Shown here piece after piece: positions 10,415 through 23,804 of a stretch of DNA of 64,000 nt (its first letter is position 1; every line of letters begins with the position of its first letter). Under the pieces are notes generated by a model. That model did not search any database, had not been told where the DNA came from, and saw only the letters and a list, made by a program, of their open reading frames with translations. Source of the DNA: Jeotgalibacillus aurantiacus (lineage in GTDB: Bacteria > Bacillota > Bacilli > Bacillales > Jeotgalibacillaceae); contig NZ_JACNMS010000002.1 in NCBI RefSeq assembly GCF_020595125.1, positions 558,001 to 622,000 on the forward strand, in the 5' to 3' direction. The translations under genes and the position numbers were made by a program.

Positions 10415-11019
10415 CTAAAACTGATCTTTCCATTCCCTCAAAGATTCAGCACTGATTTTCTCTATGTAACCGCCATCAACCGCCTCTTCAATTAATGTAT
10501 CAAAATTCGTCAGCGAGAAATACGGTACACCGGCTGATTCAAAGTTGTCCTTCGCTTTTTTAAAACCATATGTAAACAGACTCACAACGCCGGCTACTTC
10601 CACTCCTGCTTCTTGCAGTGCCTGAACGGCTTCCAAGCTGCTTCCGCCTGTTGAGATCAGATCTTCTATGACGACGGCTTTTTCAGCTGTCAGCACTTTG
10701 CCTTCGATCTGATTTCCTTTGCCATGTTTTTTGGCAGATGAGCGGATATAGTTCATCGGTAGACCCATTTTTTCACTGACCCAGGCTGCATGCGGGATTC
10801 CTGCTGTTGCAGTACCCGCGATAACACCTGCATCAGGAAACTTTTGTTCGATCAGTTCCTTGAACAGATCAGCTGCATAAGATCTCACTTCAGGATGAGA
10901 CATGGTCAGTCGATTGTCACAATAAATCGGGGACTTGATACCTGACGCCCAGGTGAATGGATCGTTTGGACGCAGTTCTACAGCTTTAATCTCAAGTAAC
11001 ATTTGTGCAAGTTTTCGAT

Positions 11020-11023
<4 letters not shown>
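10415..11023 (-). CDS. pyrE: Orotate phosphoribosyltransferase
   Basis: Converts orotate and PRPP to orotidine 5'-monophosphate, the fifth step of UMP synthesis. The PRPP-binding motif is [13 protein letters not shown]. The N-terminus matches relatives ([17 protein letters not shown]). The start is ATG 11023, overlapping the pyrF stop as ATGA, with GGAG 9 nt upstream; a longer start at 11038 would overlap that Shine-Dalgarno. Length 202 aa. It is the last gene of the pyr operon. The 281 bp between its stop and the next gene (10142-10414) show no clear terminator or other feature. Confidence 0.96.
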
Positions 11024-13402
<2,379 letters not shown>

Positions 13403-13406
<4 letters not shown>

Positions 13407-16400
13407 ACGAGTGCCGCCTTTTTCCCTGTTTTATTCATTGGCTTCATCGTAAAATTCATAGACTCAAGCACGCTCAGCATGGCTTCTGCCGTATCGAGTG
13501 AAGTCAGGCATGGAATTCCGTTTTCTACCGATTCACGACGGATTCTGAAGCCGTCACGCGCCGGCTGTTTGCCTTTTGTCAGTGTATTGATGACCAGCTG
13601 AATTTCACCTGACTGGATCCCGTCGATCAGTGTTTTGCCACTTTCTCCGATTTTACTGATTGTTTCATTCGGAATGCCTGCCTCGTTCAACACAGCAGCT
13701 GTCCCTTCCGTTGCGAGAATGTGATAGCCAAGCTGGTGAAAACGCTGGCCGAGTGCCGCCGCAGCCTCTTTATCTTTATTGGCAACCGTCATGAGTACAG
13801 ACCCGTAATGACGGATGTTCATACCGGCTGCTGTCAATCCTTTATAGAGGGCTTTTTCAAGCGTCTCATCTTTACCGATGACTTCACCGGTTGACTTCAT
13901 TTCCGGTCCGAGCGTAATATCGACACGCTTCAGCTTGGCAAATGAGAAGACAGGTACTTTTACATACACACCATTCACCGGATCGAGCAGCCCTGTTCCA
14001 AAGCCGAATGATGTGACGGATTCACCAAGAATGGCTTTCGTTGCAATGTTCGCCATTGGCACGCCTGTGATTTTACTCATAAACGGCACGGTACGGCTCG
14101 ATCTTGGGTTGACTTCGAGCACATACACTTCGCCTTTTGAAATGACATATTGAATGTTGATCAGACCTTTAATGTTCAGTCCTTTTGCCAGACGGACTGT
14201 ATAGTCTTCGAGGGTTGTCATCTGATCAGCTGTCAGCGTCTGCGGCGGATACACGGCAATGGAGTCTCCTGAGTGAACACCAGCACGTTCAATATGTTCC
14301 ATAATGCCCGGGATCAGCACATTCTCACCATCACAGATCGCGTCCACTTCAATTTCTTTTCCTGTCAGGTAACGATCAATTAGCACAGGATGCTCCGGGC
14401 TTGCCTTTACCGCACTCGTCATATACTGACGCAGCTCCTGCTCCTGATAGACTATTTCCATCGCTCTGCCACCCAGCACGTATGATGGACGAACGAGCAC
14501 CGGATAGCCGATTCTGTTGGCAATCGATACCGCTTCTTCCTCTGATACGGCCGTCTGTCCTTCAGGCTGCGGGATGCCTAACTTCTTTAAGGTCTTTTCA
14601 AACTGGTCACGGTTTTCTGCGCGGTCCAGATCTTCAAGTGAAGTTCCGAGGATTTTAACCCCTCTTTCAGCAAGGCCGTCAGCTAAATTAATGGCCGTTT
14701 GTCCTCCGAACTGAACGACTACCCCTTCAGGCTTTTCAAGGTCGATAATATGCATGACATCCTCTAGCGTCAGCGGTTCAAAATACAGCTTATCTGAAAT
14801 GGAAAAGTCTGTAGAAACCGTCTCAGGGTTACTATTGATAACAATTGCTTCATAGCCGGCTTCCTTGATGGCCCACACAGAGTGTACCGTTGCATAATCA
14901 AACTCCACGCCCTGACCGATACGGATCGGACCGGATCCAAGCACGATCACCTTTTTGCGGTCGCTCACGACAGATTCATTTTCCTCTTCATACGTACCGT
15001 AAAAATACGGTGTGGAAGATTCAAATTCTGCTGCACACGTGTCCACCATTTTATAAACAGGGATGATGCCTGCCTGCTTTCGTCTTTCATAAATATCAAG
15101 CTCTGTCGTGTTCCAGCTTGTTGCAATGGTTTTATCACTGAAGCCCATTCTCTTCGCTTCATAGAGTGTTTCATCGGACTGACTGGCAGCCAGTTCTTTT
15201 TCAAATTGAACGATTTTGTGCATTTTATTCAGGAAGAAAAGATCAATTTTGCTCCAGTCGTGAATCTCTTCAACGGTCACACCCATTCTGAGTGCTTCAC
15301 CGATATAAAACAGACGTTCATCTCCAGCCTTCCTGATTCGTCTCTCAATCCACGCTGGTTCGTGTGTGCCGATTTCAAGATGATACACATCATTTTCAAG
15401 GGAGCGGACTGCTTTTAGCAGAGATTCCTCAATGCTGCGTCCAATAGCCATTACTTCACCTGTCGCCTTCATCTGAGTGCCAAGATTTCGTTTGGCTGAT
15501 TCGAATTTATCAAAAGGCCATCTCGGAATTTTAGTGACTACGTAATCGAGTGCAGGTTCAAAGCAGGCGTACGAGCTGCCGGTCACCGGGTTAATCATTT
15601 CATCGAGCGTCAGGCCGACTGCAATTTTAGCTGCGAGCTTGGCAATCGGATAACCGGTTGCCTTTGAAGCAAGTGCTGATGAGCGGCTGACACGGGGATT
15701 TACTTCAATGATGTAGTACTGAAAGCTGTCCGGATCAAGTGCAAGCTGTACGTTACAGCCTCCTTCAATCCCTAGTGCACGAATGATTTTCAGTGAACAG
15801 TCTCGAAGCATCTGATACTCCCGGTCGCTCAGCGTCTGGGAAGGGGCAACAACGATTGAATCACCTGTGTGAATACCGACCGGATCAATATTCTCCATGT
15901 TACACACAACGATTGCATGGTCATCCTTATCGCGCATCACTTCATATTCGATTTCCTTGAAGCCTGCAATGCTTTTCTCAAGCAGACACTGGGTAACCGG
16001 ACTGTATTTTAAGCCTGATGACACGATTTCAATGAGTTCCTGATCATCATGGCAAATTCCGCCGCCCGTACCGCCAAGGGTAAAGGCAGGACGCACGATA
16101 ACCGGGTATCCGATCTCTTTGACAAAAGCAAACGCTTCTTCAAGGTTATGAATGATTTCACTTTGAGGTACCGGCTCGTTCAATTCATTCATGAGATTGC
16201 GGAACAGATCACGATCCTCCGCCTGCTGGATCGCCGAAAGTTTCGTACCTAATATTTCAACCTGACATTCATCCAGAATGCTGCTTTCTGAAAGCTCTAC
16301 GGCAAGGTTCAGCGCTGTTTGACCGCCAAGTGTTGGCAGCAGCGCATCAGGGCGCTCCATACGGATGATTCTTGAAATGAATTCAACCGTCAGGGGCTCC

Positions 16401-16597
16401 ATGTATACTTTATCTGCAATTTCCGTATCGGTCATAATTGTGGCAGGGTTTGAGTTGACAAGAACAACCCGGTAGCCTTCTTCTTTCAGGGCAAGACACG
16501 CCTGTGTGCCTGCGTAATCAAATTCTGCTGCCTGACCAATGACGATCGGACCTGAACCGATCACAAGAATGGTTTTAATATCTGTACGTTTAGGCAT
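13403..16597 (-). CDS. carB: Carbamoyl-phosphate synthase large subunit (pyrimidine-specific)
   Basis: Makes carbamoyl phosphate from bicarbonate, ammonia (from CarA) and two ATP. Two homologous ATP-grasp halves are evident: [21 protein letters not shown] at the start and [20 protein letters not shown] in the middle, each followed by ADP/substrate loops such as GGTGGGICH. The C-terminal allosteric (MGS-like) domain contains [22 protein letters not shown] 16597 follows AAGGGGGAT and gives 1064 aa (B. subtilis PyrAB 1071). It overlaps carA by 8 nt. Confidence 0.97.
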
Positions 16598-17681
16598 GCT
16601 GCATATCCCCCTTCGCTGTTTCACTCATCAGTGCAAGAAACCGGTCAAATAATTCGTTCGCATCTTCAGGACCCGGTGCTGCTTCCGGATGATACTGGAC
16701 GGAAAAAGCGAGTCCATTTTCGTGTGCAATCCCTTCAACAGTACCGTCATTTAATGCTTTGTGCGTAACCTGCAGTGCAGTTCCTTCAAGAGATTTCTCA
16801 TCCACTGCATAGCCGTGATTCTGTGCCGTAATGGCGACTTTCCCTGTAGACAGCTCCTTAACCGGATGGTTGGATCCGCGGTGACCGAATGTCAGCTTAA
16901 ATGTGTCCGCACCCCCAGCCAGTGCTAACAGCTGATGACCGAGACAGATGCCGAAAATCGGCACTTTTCCAATGAGATTTCTCACCGTTTCCGTTGATTC
17001 TGGCACCGATTTTGGATCCCCCGGCCCGTTCGACAGGACCACACCGTCAGGATTAAGGTGCAAGATCTCTTTTGCCGTCGTATGGTAAGGAACGACGATG
17101 ACGTCACACTGACGTTTATTGAGTTCACGAAGAATACCGTGCTTCATTCCGTAATCAATCACCACGACGCGGTTTCCTCTTCCAGGACTCGGATAAGGTG
17201 ACTTCGTTGATACTTGTTCCACCTGATTCACTGGAAATGATGTTGCTTTTAACTCCTGCACAACCTTTTCAACATCCGTTTCAGCCGGACAGATCTTTCC
17301 TTTCATCGTTCCGTGACTGCGCAGAAGACGTGTCAGCCTTCTCGTATCAACCCCTGAAAGTCCGGGAATCTTTTTTTCCTTTAACAGTTCGTCAATGCTT
17401 GCTTCACTGCGGAAATTCGATGGAAGGTCACATTCCTCTCTTACGATCAGCGCTTTAATAAATGGATGAATGGATTCAAAGTCATCCCGGTTGATGCCGT
17501 AGTTGCCAATCAACGGATACGTAAGCACCACCATCTGACCGCAGTAAGATGGATCCGATAAAATCTCCTGATAGCCTGTCATCCCTGTATTAAATACGAC
17601 TTCACCTGACGTTTCTTCTGTTGCGCCAAATCCTTTTCCGTTAAATACTGAACCATCTTCAAGTACAAGAATCTTTTTCAT
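16590..17681 (-). CDS. carA: Carbamoyl-phosphate synthase small subunit (glutaminase)
   Basis: Hydrolyses glutamine and channels ammonia to CarB. The class I glutamine amidotransferase domain has the nucleophile Cys in [14 protein letters not shown] (about residue 244) and the His-Glu pair in [11 protein letters not shown]. The N-terminal CarA-specific domain has [15 protein letters not shown]. Length 363 aa (B. subtilis PyrAA 364). It begins immediately after the pyrC stop codon. Confidence 0.97.
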   Translation of the reverse strand: MKKILVLEDGSVFNGKGFGATEETSGEVVFNTGMTGYQEILSDPSYCGQMVVLTYPLIGNYGINRDDFESIHPFIKALIVREECDLPSNFRSEASIDELLKEKKIPGLSGVDTRRLTRLLRSHGTMKGKICPAETDVEKVVQELKATSFPVNQVEQVSTKSPYPSPGRGNRVVVIDYGMKHGILRELNKRQCDVIVVPYHTTAKEILHLNPDGVVLSNGPGDPKSVPESTETVRNLIGKVPIFGICLGHQLLALAGGADTFKLTFGHRGSNHPVKELSTGKVAITAQNHGYAVDEKSLEGTALQVTHKALNDGTVEGIAHENGLAFSVQYHPEAAPGPEDANELFDRFLALMSETAKGDMQHA

Positions 17682-18947
17682 TTATTTAACCTCCTGAAAG
17701 ACAATTGTTCCGCTTTTGATCGTCATCACCGGTTTTCCTGTTACCTTTTGTCCATGAAACGGTGTGTTTTTTCCTTTTGACAGAAATTCGCTGCGTTCGA
17801 TCACATGTTCTTTCCCGCAATCAAGCAGTACCAGATCGGCCACACTGTCCTGCTGAAGGCGCCCGGCCCCGAGACTGAACACTTCAGAAGGCTTTACTGC
17901 GAGCCACTCAATCAGCTGCTCAAGCGTCCATTTCCCCGTTTGAACGAATGCCGTATAGAGGAGCGGGAACGCCGTCTCAATTCCTGAAATACCAAACGGC
18001 GCCCGGAGCATGCCTTCTTTCTTCTCTTCTGCTGTATGAGGGGCATGATCTGTTGCAATGAAATCAATCGTTCCATCTTCGAGTCCCTCTATTAACGCTT
18101 GCTGATCCGCTTTAGACCTGAGCGGCGGGTTCATCTTAAAGTCCGCATGATCACCCGGAATATCGTGTTCATTTAATAAAAGATGGTGTGGCGTGACTTC
18201 TGCCGTCACGTGAATGCCTGCCTTCTTGGCATCGCGGATGACACGCACTGATTCCTTTGTAGAAACGTGACAGACGTGATAGTGACAACCAGTTGCTTCG
18301 GCCAGCAGCACATCCCGCGCAATCTGAACGGACTCACAAACGGATGGGATACCCGGCAGTCCAAGCTCTTTTGATTTCTCTCCTTCATGCATGCATCCAC
18401 CATGAATCAGTGTATTATCCTCACAGTGCGCAACGATTGCTTTATTGAGTGAAGCTGCTTTTTGCATCGCCTTTAACATCTGATCGGCACTCTGTACCCC
18501 TACCCCATCGTCTGTGAAAGCAAAGGCTCCCGCTTGTGCCAGTGCATCCATATCTGTCAGTTCTTTACCTGCCTGATTGGTCGTAATGGCCGCGTAAGGC
18601 AGGACCGTGATACATGAATCCTGATTGATTTTTTCCTGTATGTTTTGCAGTGTTTCAAGGTCATCGGGGACCGGCCGCGTATTTGGCATGGCACAGACAG
18701 TGGTATAACCGCCTTTTGCTGCAGCCAGCGTCCCTGTTTTGATCGTTTCTTTTTTCTCCCCGCCAGGCTCTCTGAGATGTACGTGTACATCCACAAATCC
18801 CGGTGCAAGATACAATCCACCTGCGTCGATGACCTGTTCATTATGTAATGGCGTTAACGAACCGGTTTCTGTAATCGTTCCTTCTGAGATCCTGACATCT
18901 GTTACGCCTTTTTTAAATACGTTTGCCCCTTTAATGAATAAGCTCAT
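17682..18947 (-). CDS. pyrC: Dihydroorotase
   Basis: Zinc amidohydrolase that cyclises carbamoyl-aspartate to dihydroorotate. Metal-ligand motifs are visible: [11 protein letters not shown] (residues 53-63), the His in [17 protein letters not shown] and IATDHAPHT. The 421-aa length fits the class I enzyme (B. subtilis 428). Its start overlaps pyrB by 17 nt. Confidence 0.97.
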   Translation of the reverse strand: MSLFIKGANVFKKGVTDVRISEGTITETGSLTPLHNEQVIDAGGLYLAPGFVDVHVHLREPGGEKKETIKTGTLAAAKGGYTTVCAMPNTRPVPDDLETLQNIQEKINQDSCITVLPYAAITTNQAGKELTDMDALAQAGAFAFTDDGVGVQSADQMLKAMQKAASLNKAIVAHCEDNTLIHGGCMHEGEKSKELGLPGIPSVCESVQIARDVLLAEATGCHYHVCHVSTKESVRVIRDAKKAGIHVTAEVTPHHLLLNEHDIPGDHADFKMNPPLRSKADQQALIEGLEDGTIDFIATDHAPHTAEEKKEGMLRAPFGISGIETAFPLLYTAFVQTGKWTLEQLIEWLAVKPSEVFSLGAGRLQQDSVADLVLLDCGKEHVIERSEFLSKGKNTPFHGQKVTGKPVMTIKSGTIVFQEVK

Positions 18948-19836
18948 GTTTTAATTCCTCCCGTTTTAAAAGTACGTATTGCAGCATCGCCATTCTCGTT
19001 GGCACGCCATTTTCCATCTGTTTGAAAATACGGGAGCGCGAACATTCTACGAGCTCATCAGCAATCTCAACGCCCCGATTCACTGGTGCCGGATGGAGAA
19101 TAATGCTTTTATGCTTCATTCTCTTTTCGCGCTCCACCGTCAGACCGAATTCCTGATGATACTTCTCTTTTGTAAAGGACTCACCAAATGTGTGCCGTTC
19201 ATGCTGAACCCGAAGCAGCATAAGCGCATCACTCGTTTTAACGGCTTCATCCATCGGAATAAAGGGAACATCCGGCATCTCAGGATCTCTCCACTGTTCA
19301 GGCCCTGTAAAGTTCACATCCGCTCCAAGCCTTTTTAAAGCAAAGGTGTTGGACCTCGCTACACGACTGTGCCGGATATCACCGGCAATGGTCACTTTCA
19401 CGCCTTCAAACGTTCCGAATTCCTGATAGATCGTCAGAAGATCAAGCATGCACTGCGAAGGATGATGCCCCATGCCGTCTCCACCATTGATTAAAGAAAT
19501 GGAGACTTGATCTTTCAGTGCATCAAAGTAACGTTCTTCACTGTGACGGATGACCGCTACATCCACCCCGATTGCTTCAAGCGTCTTGACTGTATCGTAA
19601 AGGGATTCACCTTTATGAACCGAGGCAGTGCCCGGGTCAAAGGAAAGGACGTTCATTCCAAGCTTTTTTTGTGCCATTTCAAAGCTGCACTTTGTTCGCG
19701 TGCTGTTTTCAAAAAACAGGTTCACTGCATATTTTTCAGGCATTGGAATCGGCTTCTCATGTTTCAGCACCTGTGCCTGCTGGATCACCTCAAAAATATC
19801 CTCAACTGATAGCTCGTCCATGGTTAAAAAATGCAT
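18931..19836 (-). CDS. pyrB: Aspartate carbamoyltransferase catalytic chain
   Basis: Condenses carbamoyl phosphate and aspartate, the committed step of pyrimidine synthesis. The carbamoyl-phosphate motif is [11 protein letters not shown] (residues 50-60) and the aspartate-side motif is [11 protein letters not shown]. Length 301 aa (B. subtilis 304). No pyrI regulatory subunit is present, as usual in Bacillales. GAAGGAGAGG precedes the ATG. The third PyrR attenuator lies directly upstream. Confidence 0.97.
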   Translation of the reverse strand: MHFLTMDELSVEDIFEVIQQAQVLKHEKPIPMPEKYAVNLFFENSTRTKCSFEMAQKKLGMNVLSFDPGTASVHKGESLYDTVKTLEAIGVDVAVIRHSEERYFDALKDQVSISLINGGDGMGHHPSQCMLDLLTIYQEFGTFEGVKVTIAGDIRHSRVARSNTFALKRLGADVNFTGPEQWRDPEMPDVPFIPMDEAVKTSDALMLLRVQHERHTFGESFTKEKYHQEFGLTVEREKRMKHKSIILHPAPVNRGVEIADELVECSRSRIFKQMENGVPTRMAMLQYVLLKREELKHELIH

Positions 19837-19866
19837 TCTGATCCTCTCCTTCTTGATTTGAGTATG

Positions 19867-19960
19867 AAAAAACCGCCTTCTATGCTTTCAGAAGGCGGTT
19901 TTAGACAGACGGATCCCGTCAAAACCCCTTTGAAAGCCTCTCTGGACTTCATTTAAAAGG
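19867..19960 (-). promoter_or_regulatory. PyrR-binding attenuator upstream of pyrB
   Basis: The transcribed strand carries AGTCCAGAGAGGCT (19935-19948), an exact match to the conserved PyrR-binding hairpin loop. Downstream is an intrinsic terminator (19867-19903) with stem CCGCCTTC/GAAGGCGG and six T. In B. subtilis, UMP/UTP-bound PyrR stabilises the binding hairpin, blocks the antiterminator and lets the terminator form. The same logic fits here. Confidence 0.9.
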
Positions 19961-19962
19961 AT

Positions 19963-21291
19963 TTAAGCAGCTTTATTCTTTTCGTTAAACAATGTTTCTT
20001 CTTCTTTTCTTCTGCCAGGCAGAATGAGGTTAAGTGCGATCCCGATGATGGCAGCAAGCGCCATGCCCGGGAGGACGAATGTTTCTGTAAATTGCACGTA
20101 AGCTCCGCCTACTCCGATAATCATGATCACAGATGCGATAATCAGATTTCTTTTATGGGAGAAGTCCACCTTTGCTTCGATCAGCATACGCAGACCGCTT
20201 GATGCGATGATACCGAACAGCAGGATCGATACCCCGCCCATTACCGGTGTCGGTATCGAGCTGATCAGTGCAGAGATTTTACCGACGAAACCGAACAGGA
20301 TGGCCAGGACTGCCGCTCCTCCGATAACAAACACACTGAAGATTCTCGTAATCGCAAGCACGCCGATGTTTTCACCGTATGTCGTGTTTGGCGGACCACC
20401 AATCATCGCAGCGATCATCGTTGCAACACCATCACCGAGAATCGAACGGTGAAGACCCGGCTTCTCAAGAAAGTTTCTTCCTACCACTTTACTGACGACC
20501 ATCTGATGCCCTGTATGCTCGGACAGCGTCACGATCGCGATTGGCACCATGATGATGATGCCGGTCCACGAAAATGCTGGTGTGTAATCAACAAATGGGA
20601 TAAACAGATCAGGTACCGCAAACCACGGCGCATCTATTACCTGCTGAAAGTCTACAAGCCCTGCAAAAAGCGCTGCGATATAACCTCCTGAGATCCCGAT
20701 CAAAATTGGGATCAAACCGAAAATCTTTTTAAAGTAAATCGATGCGATCACTGTAATCGCGAGTGTAATCAGCGCAACAGCAATATGCGTGCCGCTGTAA
20801 ACGAAGTCTGCAGGGTTTTCAGCGAGCGGATTTTCGTACATGGCCATATTGACAGCAGTTCCAGCAAGCCCAAGTCCGATGACGATAATAACCGGCCCCA
20901 CCACAACAGGAGGAAGAATTCTCATTAACCAGCTGACGCCGAATTTATAGATGAGTAAGGCGACAAGTCCGTAGGCAAGCCCTGCGAAAAAGGCACCGAG
21001 CATCGCGGCTCCGGGACCACCAAGCTGTGTAGCTGTTATAATCGGCACAATAAAAGCGAAGGATGATCCGAGATAAGCAGGAATCTGTCCTTTCGTAATC
21101 AGAAGATAAGCAAGCGTTCCGAGTCCGCTTGAGATCAGTGCGACAGCCGGGCTCAGTCCGACAAGCATCGGGACTAGAACCGTTGCGCCAAACATGGCGA
21201 ATAGGTGCTGCAGGCTTAATGTCAGCCATTGATCCAACTTCGGTTTTTCCTCAACATCAAGTACCGGTTTTACTCTTTCAGTGTTTTCCAT
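19963..21291 (-). CDS. pyrP: Uracil permease (NCS2 family)
   Basis: Cytoplasmic membrane uracil-proton symporter for pyrimidine salvage. The 442-aa sequence has about 12-14 hydrophobic segments. Family motifs include QHLFAMFGATVLVPML near the N-terminus and GGPPNTTYGENIGVLAIT (about residue 295). The N- and C-terminal ends are polar and cytoplasmic. TAGGAGGAA precedes the ATG. It sits between pyrR and pyrB, with an attenuator on each side. Confidence 0.96.
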   Translation of the reverse strand: MENTERVKPVLDVEEKPKLDQWLTLSLQHLFAMFGATVLVPMLVGLSPAVALISSGLGTLAYLLITKGQIPAYLGSSFAFIVPIITATQLGGPGAAMLGAFFAGLAYGLVALLIYKFGVSWLMRILPPVVVGPVIIVIGLGLAGTAVNMAMYENPLAENPADFVYSGTHIAVALITLAITVIASIYFKKIFGLIPILIGISGGYIAALFAGLVDFQQVIDAPWFAVPDLFIPFVDYTPAFSWTGIIIMVPIAIVTLSEHTGHQMVVSKVVGRNFLEKPGLHRSILGDGVATMIAAMIGGPPNTTYGENIGVLAITRIFSVFVIGGAAVLAILFGFVGKISALISSIPTPVMGGVSILLFGIIASSGLRMLIEAKVDFSHKRNLIIASVIMIIGVGGAYVQFTETFVLPGMALAAIIGIALNLILPGRRKEEETLFNEKNKAA

Positions 21292-21308
21292 TTTTGATTC
21301 CTCCTATT

Positions 21309-21405
21309 AAAAAACCTCTTTGCCAGGCATGGCAAAGAGGCACAGGAAGACATACTTGTCCTCATGTATTCTCCTTTGCCAGCCTCTCTGGACTGCATTA
21401 AAGGA
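21309..21405 (-). promoter_or_regulatory. PyrR-binding attenuator between pyrR and pyrP
   Basis: The PyrR loop sequence AGTCCAGAGAGGCT is at 21381-21394, and the terminator hairpin GCCTCTTTGCC/GGCAAAGAGG with six T is at 21309-21341. It has the same layout as the pyrB attenuator and lies just after the pyrR stop. Confidence 0.9.
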
Positions 21406-21407
21406 TG

Positions 21408-22074
<667 letters not shown>

Positions 22075-22080
22075 GTTCTC

Positions 22081-22109
22081 ATTGTATCGGGATCAACCGC
22101 AAAAGTCAA
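22081..22109 (-). promoter_or_regulatory. Sigma-A promoter of the pyr operon
   Basis: The minus strand reads TTGACT, a 17-bp spacer, then TACAAT. The -35 overlaps the stop codon of the upstream pseudouridine synthase gene. Predicted transcription start about 22074, ahead of the PyrR leader. Confidence 0.8.
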
Positions 22110-23017
22110 CGGTCATTTTTAAGCATGTCGACAAATGTGCTGAAACTTTCCGGCGGCGGGCATGAAAATTCCATGTATTCATCCGTTGCCGGGTGAATAA
22201 ATCCAAGTACACCGGCATGTAGAGCCTGTCCATTCAGATCAGGCGTTTTTCTTGGTCCGTATTTCGGATCTCCTGCAAGAGGAAAACCGATATATTTCAA
22301 GTGAACGCGGATCTGGTGCGTTCTGCCTGTTTCAAGCTCACATTCAACGTGTGTGAACTCCTTGAAACGGTCCAGTACTCTGAAATGTGTCACCGCTTTT
22401 TTTCCCTGATCTACAACTGCCATGCTTTGGCGATCCTTCGTATCCCGGCCAATCGGCGCATCAATCGTTCCGTATTCGTGCGGAATTAATCCATGCACGA
22501 CTGCCTGATATTTTCTTGTAACGGTTTTATCGACGAGCTGCTGAACAAGCTTTTCATGGGCAGCATCGTTTTTGGCAACCATTAAAAGACCTGAAGTATC
22601 CTTATCAATCCGGTGTACAATCCCCGGACGCAAAACGCCATTAATGCCCGAAAGGTCCTTACAATGAGCCATCAGTCCGTTCACTAGTGTGCCGGAAAGA
22701 TGACCCGGAGCAGGATGAACAACCATCCCTTTCGGCTTATTCACGACAAGAACATCTTTGTCCTCATAATAAATATCAAGGTTCATTTCTTCGGCTTCAA
22801 TGTCAAGTGGTTCCGGGTCGGGAATCTCAATGGTGATTTCATCACCTTGAACCGCTTTATAATTAGGTTTCGTTTTAGAACCGTTTACGGTCACGTTACC
22901 TTCTTTGATCCATTGCTGTACCTGCGTTCTTGACCAGTCACCTTCAAGTCCTGCCAGAACAGCATCAAGGCGTTTGCCTTGTTCATTTTCCTGTATTAAG
23001 TGTTGAATGCTTTCCAT
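22106..23017 (-). CDS. ylyB: RluD/RluA family 23S rRNA pseudouridine synthase (YlyB-like)
   Basis: Isomerises specific uridines in large-subunit rRNA. An N-terminal S4 RNA-binding domain ([20 protein letters not shown]) is followed by the catalytic domain with the Asp motif [18 protein letters not shown] and the [14 protein letters not shown] segment. ATG 23017 is preceded by AGAGGAAG and gives 303 aa, matching B. subtilis YlyB; the frame extends upstream without support. It overlaps lspA by 35 nt. The exact target uridines are not known from sequence. Confidence 0.93.
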   Translation of the reverse strand: MESIQHLIQENEQGKRLDAVLAGLEGDWSRTQVQQWIKEGNVTVNGSKTKPNYKAVQGDEITIEIPDPEPLDIEAEEMNLDIYYEDKDVLVVNKPKGMVVHPAPGHLSGTLVNGLMAHCKDLSGINGVLRPGIVHRIDKDTSGLLMVAKNDAAHEKLVQQLVDKTVTRKYQAVVHGLIPHEYGTIDAPIGRDTKDRQSMAVVDQGKKAVTHFRVLDRFKEFTHVECELETGRTHQIRVHLKYIGFPLAGDPKYGPRKTPDLNGQALHAGVLGFIHPATDEYMEFSCPPPESFSTFVDMLKNDR

Positions 23018-23471
23018 TTTTCTTCCTCTTTTCCTGCACTTCTTCGACAATCATCTGGACGAAGAGCAATACTACTCCAATTGTAAGAGCGGCATCTGCA
23101 ATGTTGAAAATAAAATTAAAGATCGTAAGCTGAAGAAAATCCACAACTTCCTGTCTGAAGATCCGGTCAATAAAATTCCCGATCGCTCCACCAAGTAAAA
23201 TCATTAAACTGACACTGAACAGGACATTCCCTTTTGCATGCTTGTGAAAATAATAAAGAATGCCGCCGATCACAATTAAAGTGACAATATAAAACAGCCA
23301 CATCTGTCCCTCAAGCATCCCCCAGGCAGCCCCTGTGTTACGGTGAGACGTCAAATAAAAGAATCCATCCACTACATTAATGGACTCCCCAACCTCCATA
23401 TTCCGGACCACCAGAAACTTCGTCAGCTGATCCACTGCGATAATGAATAAAGCCAGCAAATAATAGATCAC
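22983..23471 (-). CDS. lspA: Lipoprotein signal peptidase (signal peptidase II)
   Basis: Membrane aspartic protease cleaving prolipoprotein signal peptides. There are four membrane segments. Catalytic Asp residues lie in GNFIDRI and [12 protein letters not shown]; the family motif [11 protein letters not shown] is present. GTG 23471 has GGAGG seven nt upstream and gives 162 aa; the ATG further upstream would add 16 unsupported residues. The C-terminus carries an extra Lys/Glu-rich tail beyond B. subtilis LspA (154 aa). Confidence 0.95.
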   Translation of the reverse strand: MIYYLLALFIIAVDQLTKFLVVRNMEVGESINVVDGFFYLTSHRNTGAAWGMLEGQMWLFYIVTLIVIGGILYYFHKHAKGNVLFSVSLMILLGGAIGNFIDRIFRQEVVDFLQLTIFNFIFNIADAALTIGVVLLFVQMIVEEVQEKRKKNGKHSTLNTGK

Positions 23472-23571
23472 TTGTTTACCTCCGTATTCTCGTTGCAAAC
23501 CCTTAACGTATTGTAGCACAATTCAACGCCGCAGGCATAACCACGTGAGAAAGATTTCTAACTCTGACAAA

Positions 23572-23712
23572 GATTTTGACTGATCCGGTTCAAACGTCCG
23601 TTTGAACCGCTTTTCAGGCGGAGCCTGAAAAGTCACAAAAGAGCATGAGCAGGCGAGGGAAAGCTCGCTTTCCCCTGCCTGCTCATGCTCTTTTGTGAGA
23701 TCAGTCAAAATC
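23572..23712. repeat. Nested palindrome cluster able to form a four-way junction
   Basis: A perfect 14-bp outer inverted repeat (23572-23585 with 23699-23712, GATTTTGACTGATC) encloses three adjacent hairpins. They are 23586-23609 (10 bp, 4-nt loop), 23610-23632 (10 bp, GGA loop) and 23634-23697 (about 29 pairs of a possible 31, with one G-T wobble and one A-C mismatch). Only one unpaired base lies at each of two junction points. The sequence fills the gap between ileS and lspA. I do not recognise it as a named RNA or mobile element. No coding frame is supported. Confidence 0.85.
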
Positions 23713-23762
23713 GGATCAGGTAACAGCCCTTCTCCTAAAACGGTCCCGTAAAACCCGCAAAG

Positions 23763-23796
23763 AAAAAGCTGCCTGATCCAGCAGGCAGCTTTTTCA
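23763..23796 (-). terminator. Intrinsic terminator of ileS
   Basis: AAAGCTGCCTG, a 6-nt loop, CAGGCAGCTTT and a T run on the minus strand, 10-40 nt after the ileS stop. The symmetrical A/T flanks would allow function in both directions. Confidence 0.85.
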
Positions 23797-23804
23797 CTAG
23801 TTCA

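Noticed and set aside
22983-23133. Extended N-terminus for the pseudouridine synthase overlapping lspA further
   Set aside because: The extra residues are basic and unlike the family; the Shine-Dalgarno at ATG 23017 is clear.
23523-23708. A 61-codon minus-strand frame over the palindrome cluster
   Set aside because: The frame exists because palindromes avoid stops; there is no ribosome-binding site and no recognisable protein.
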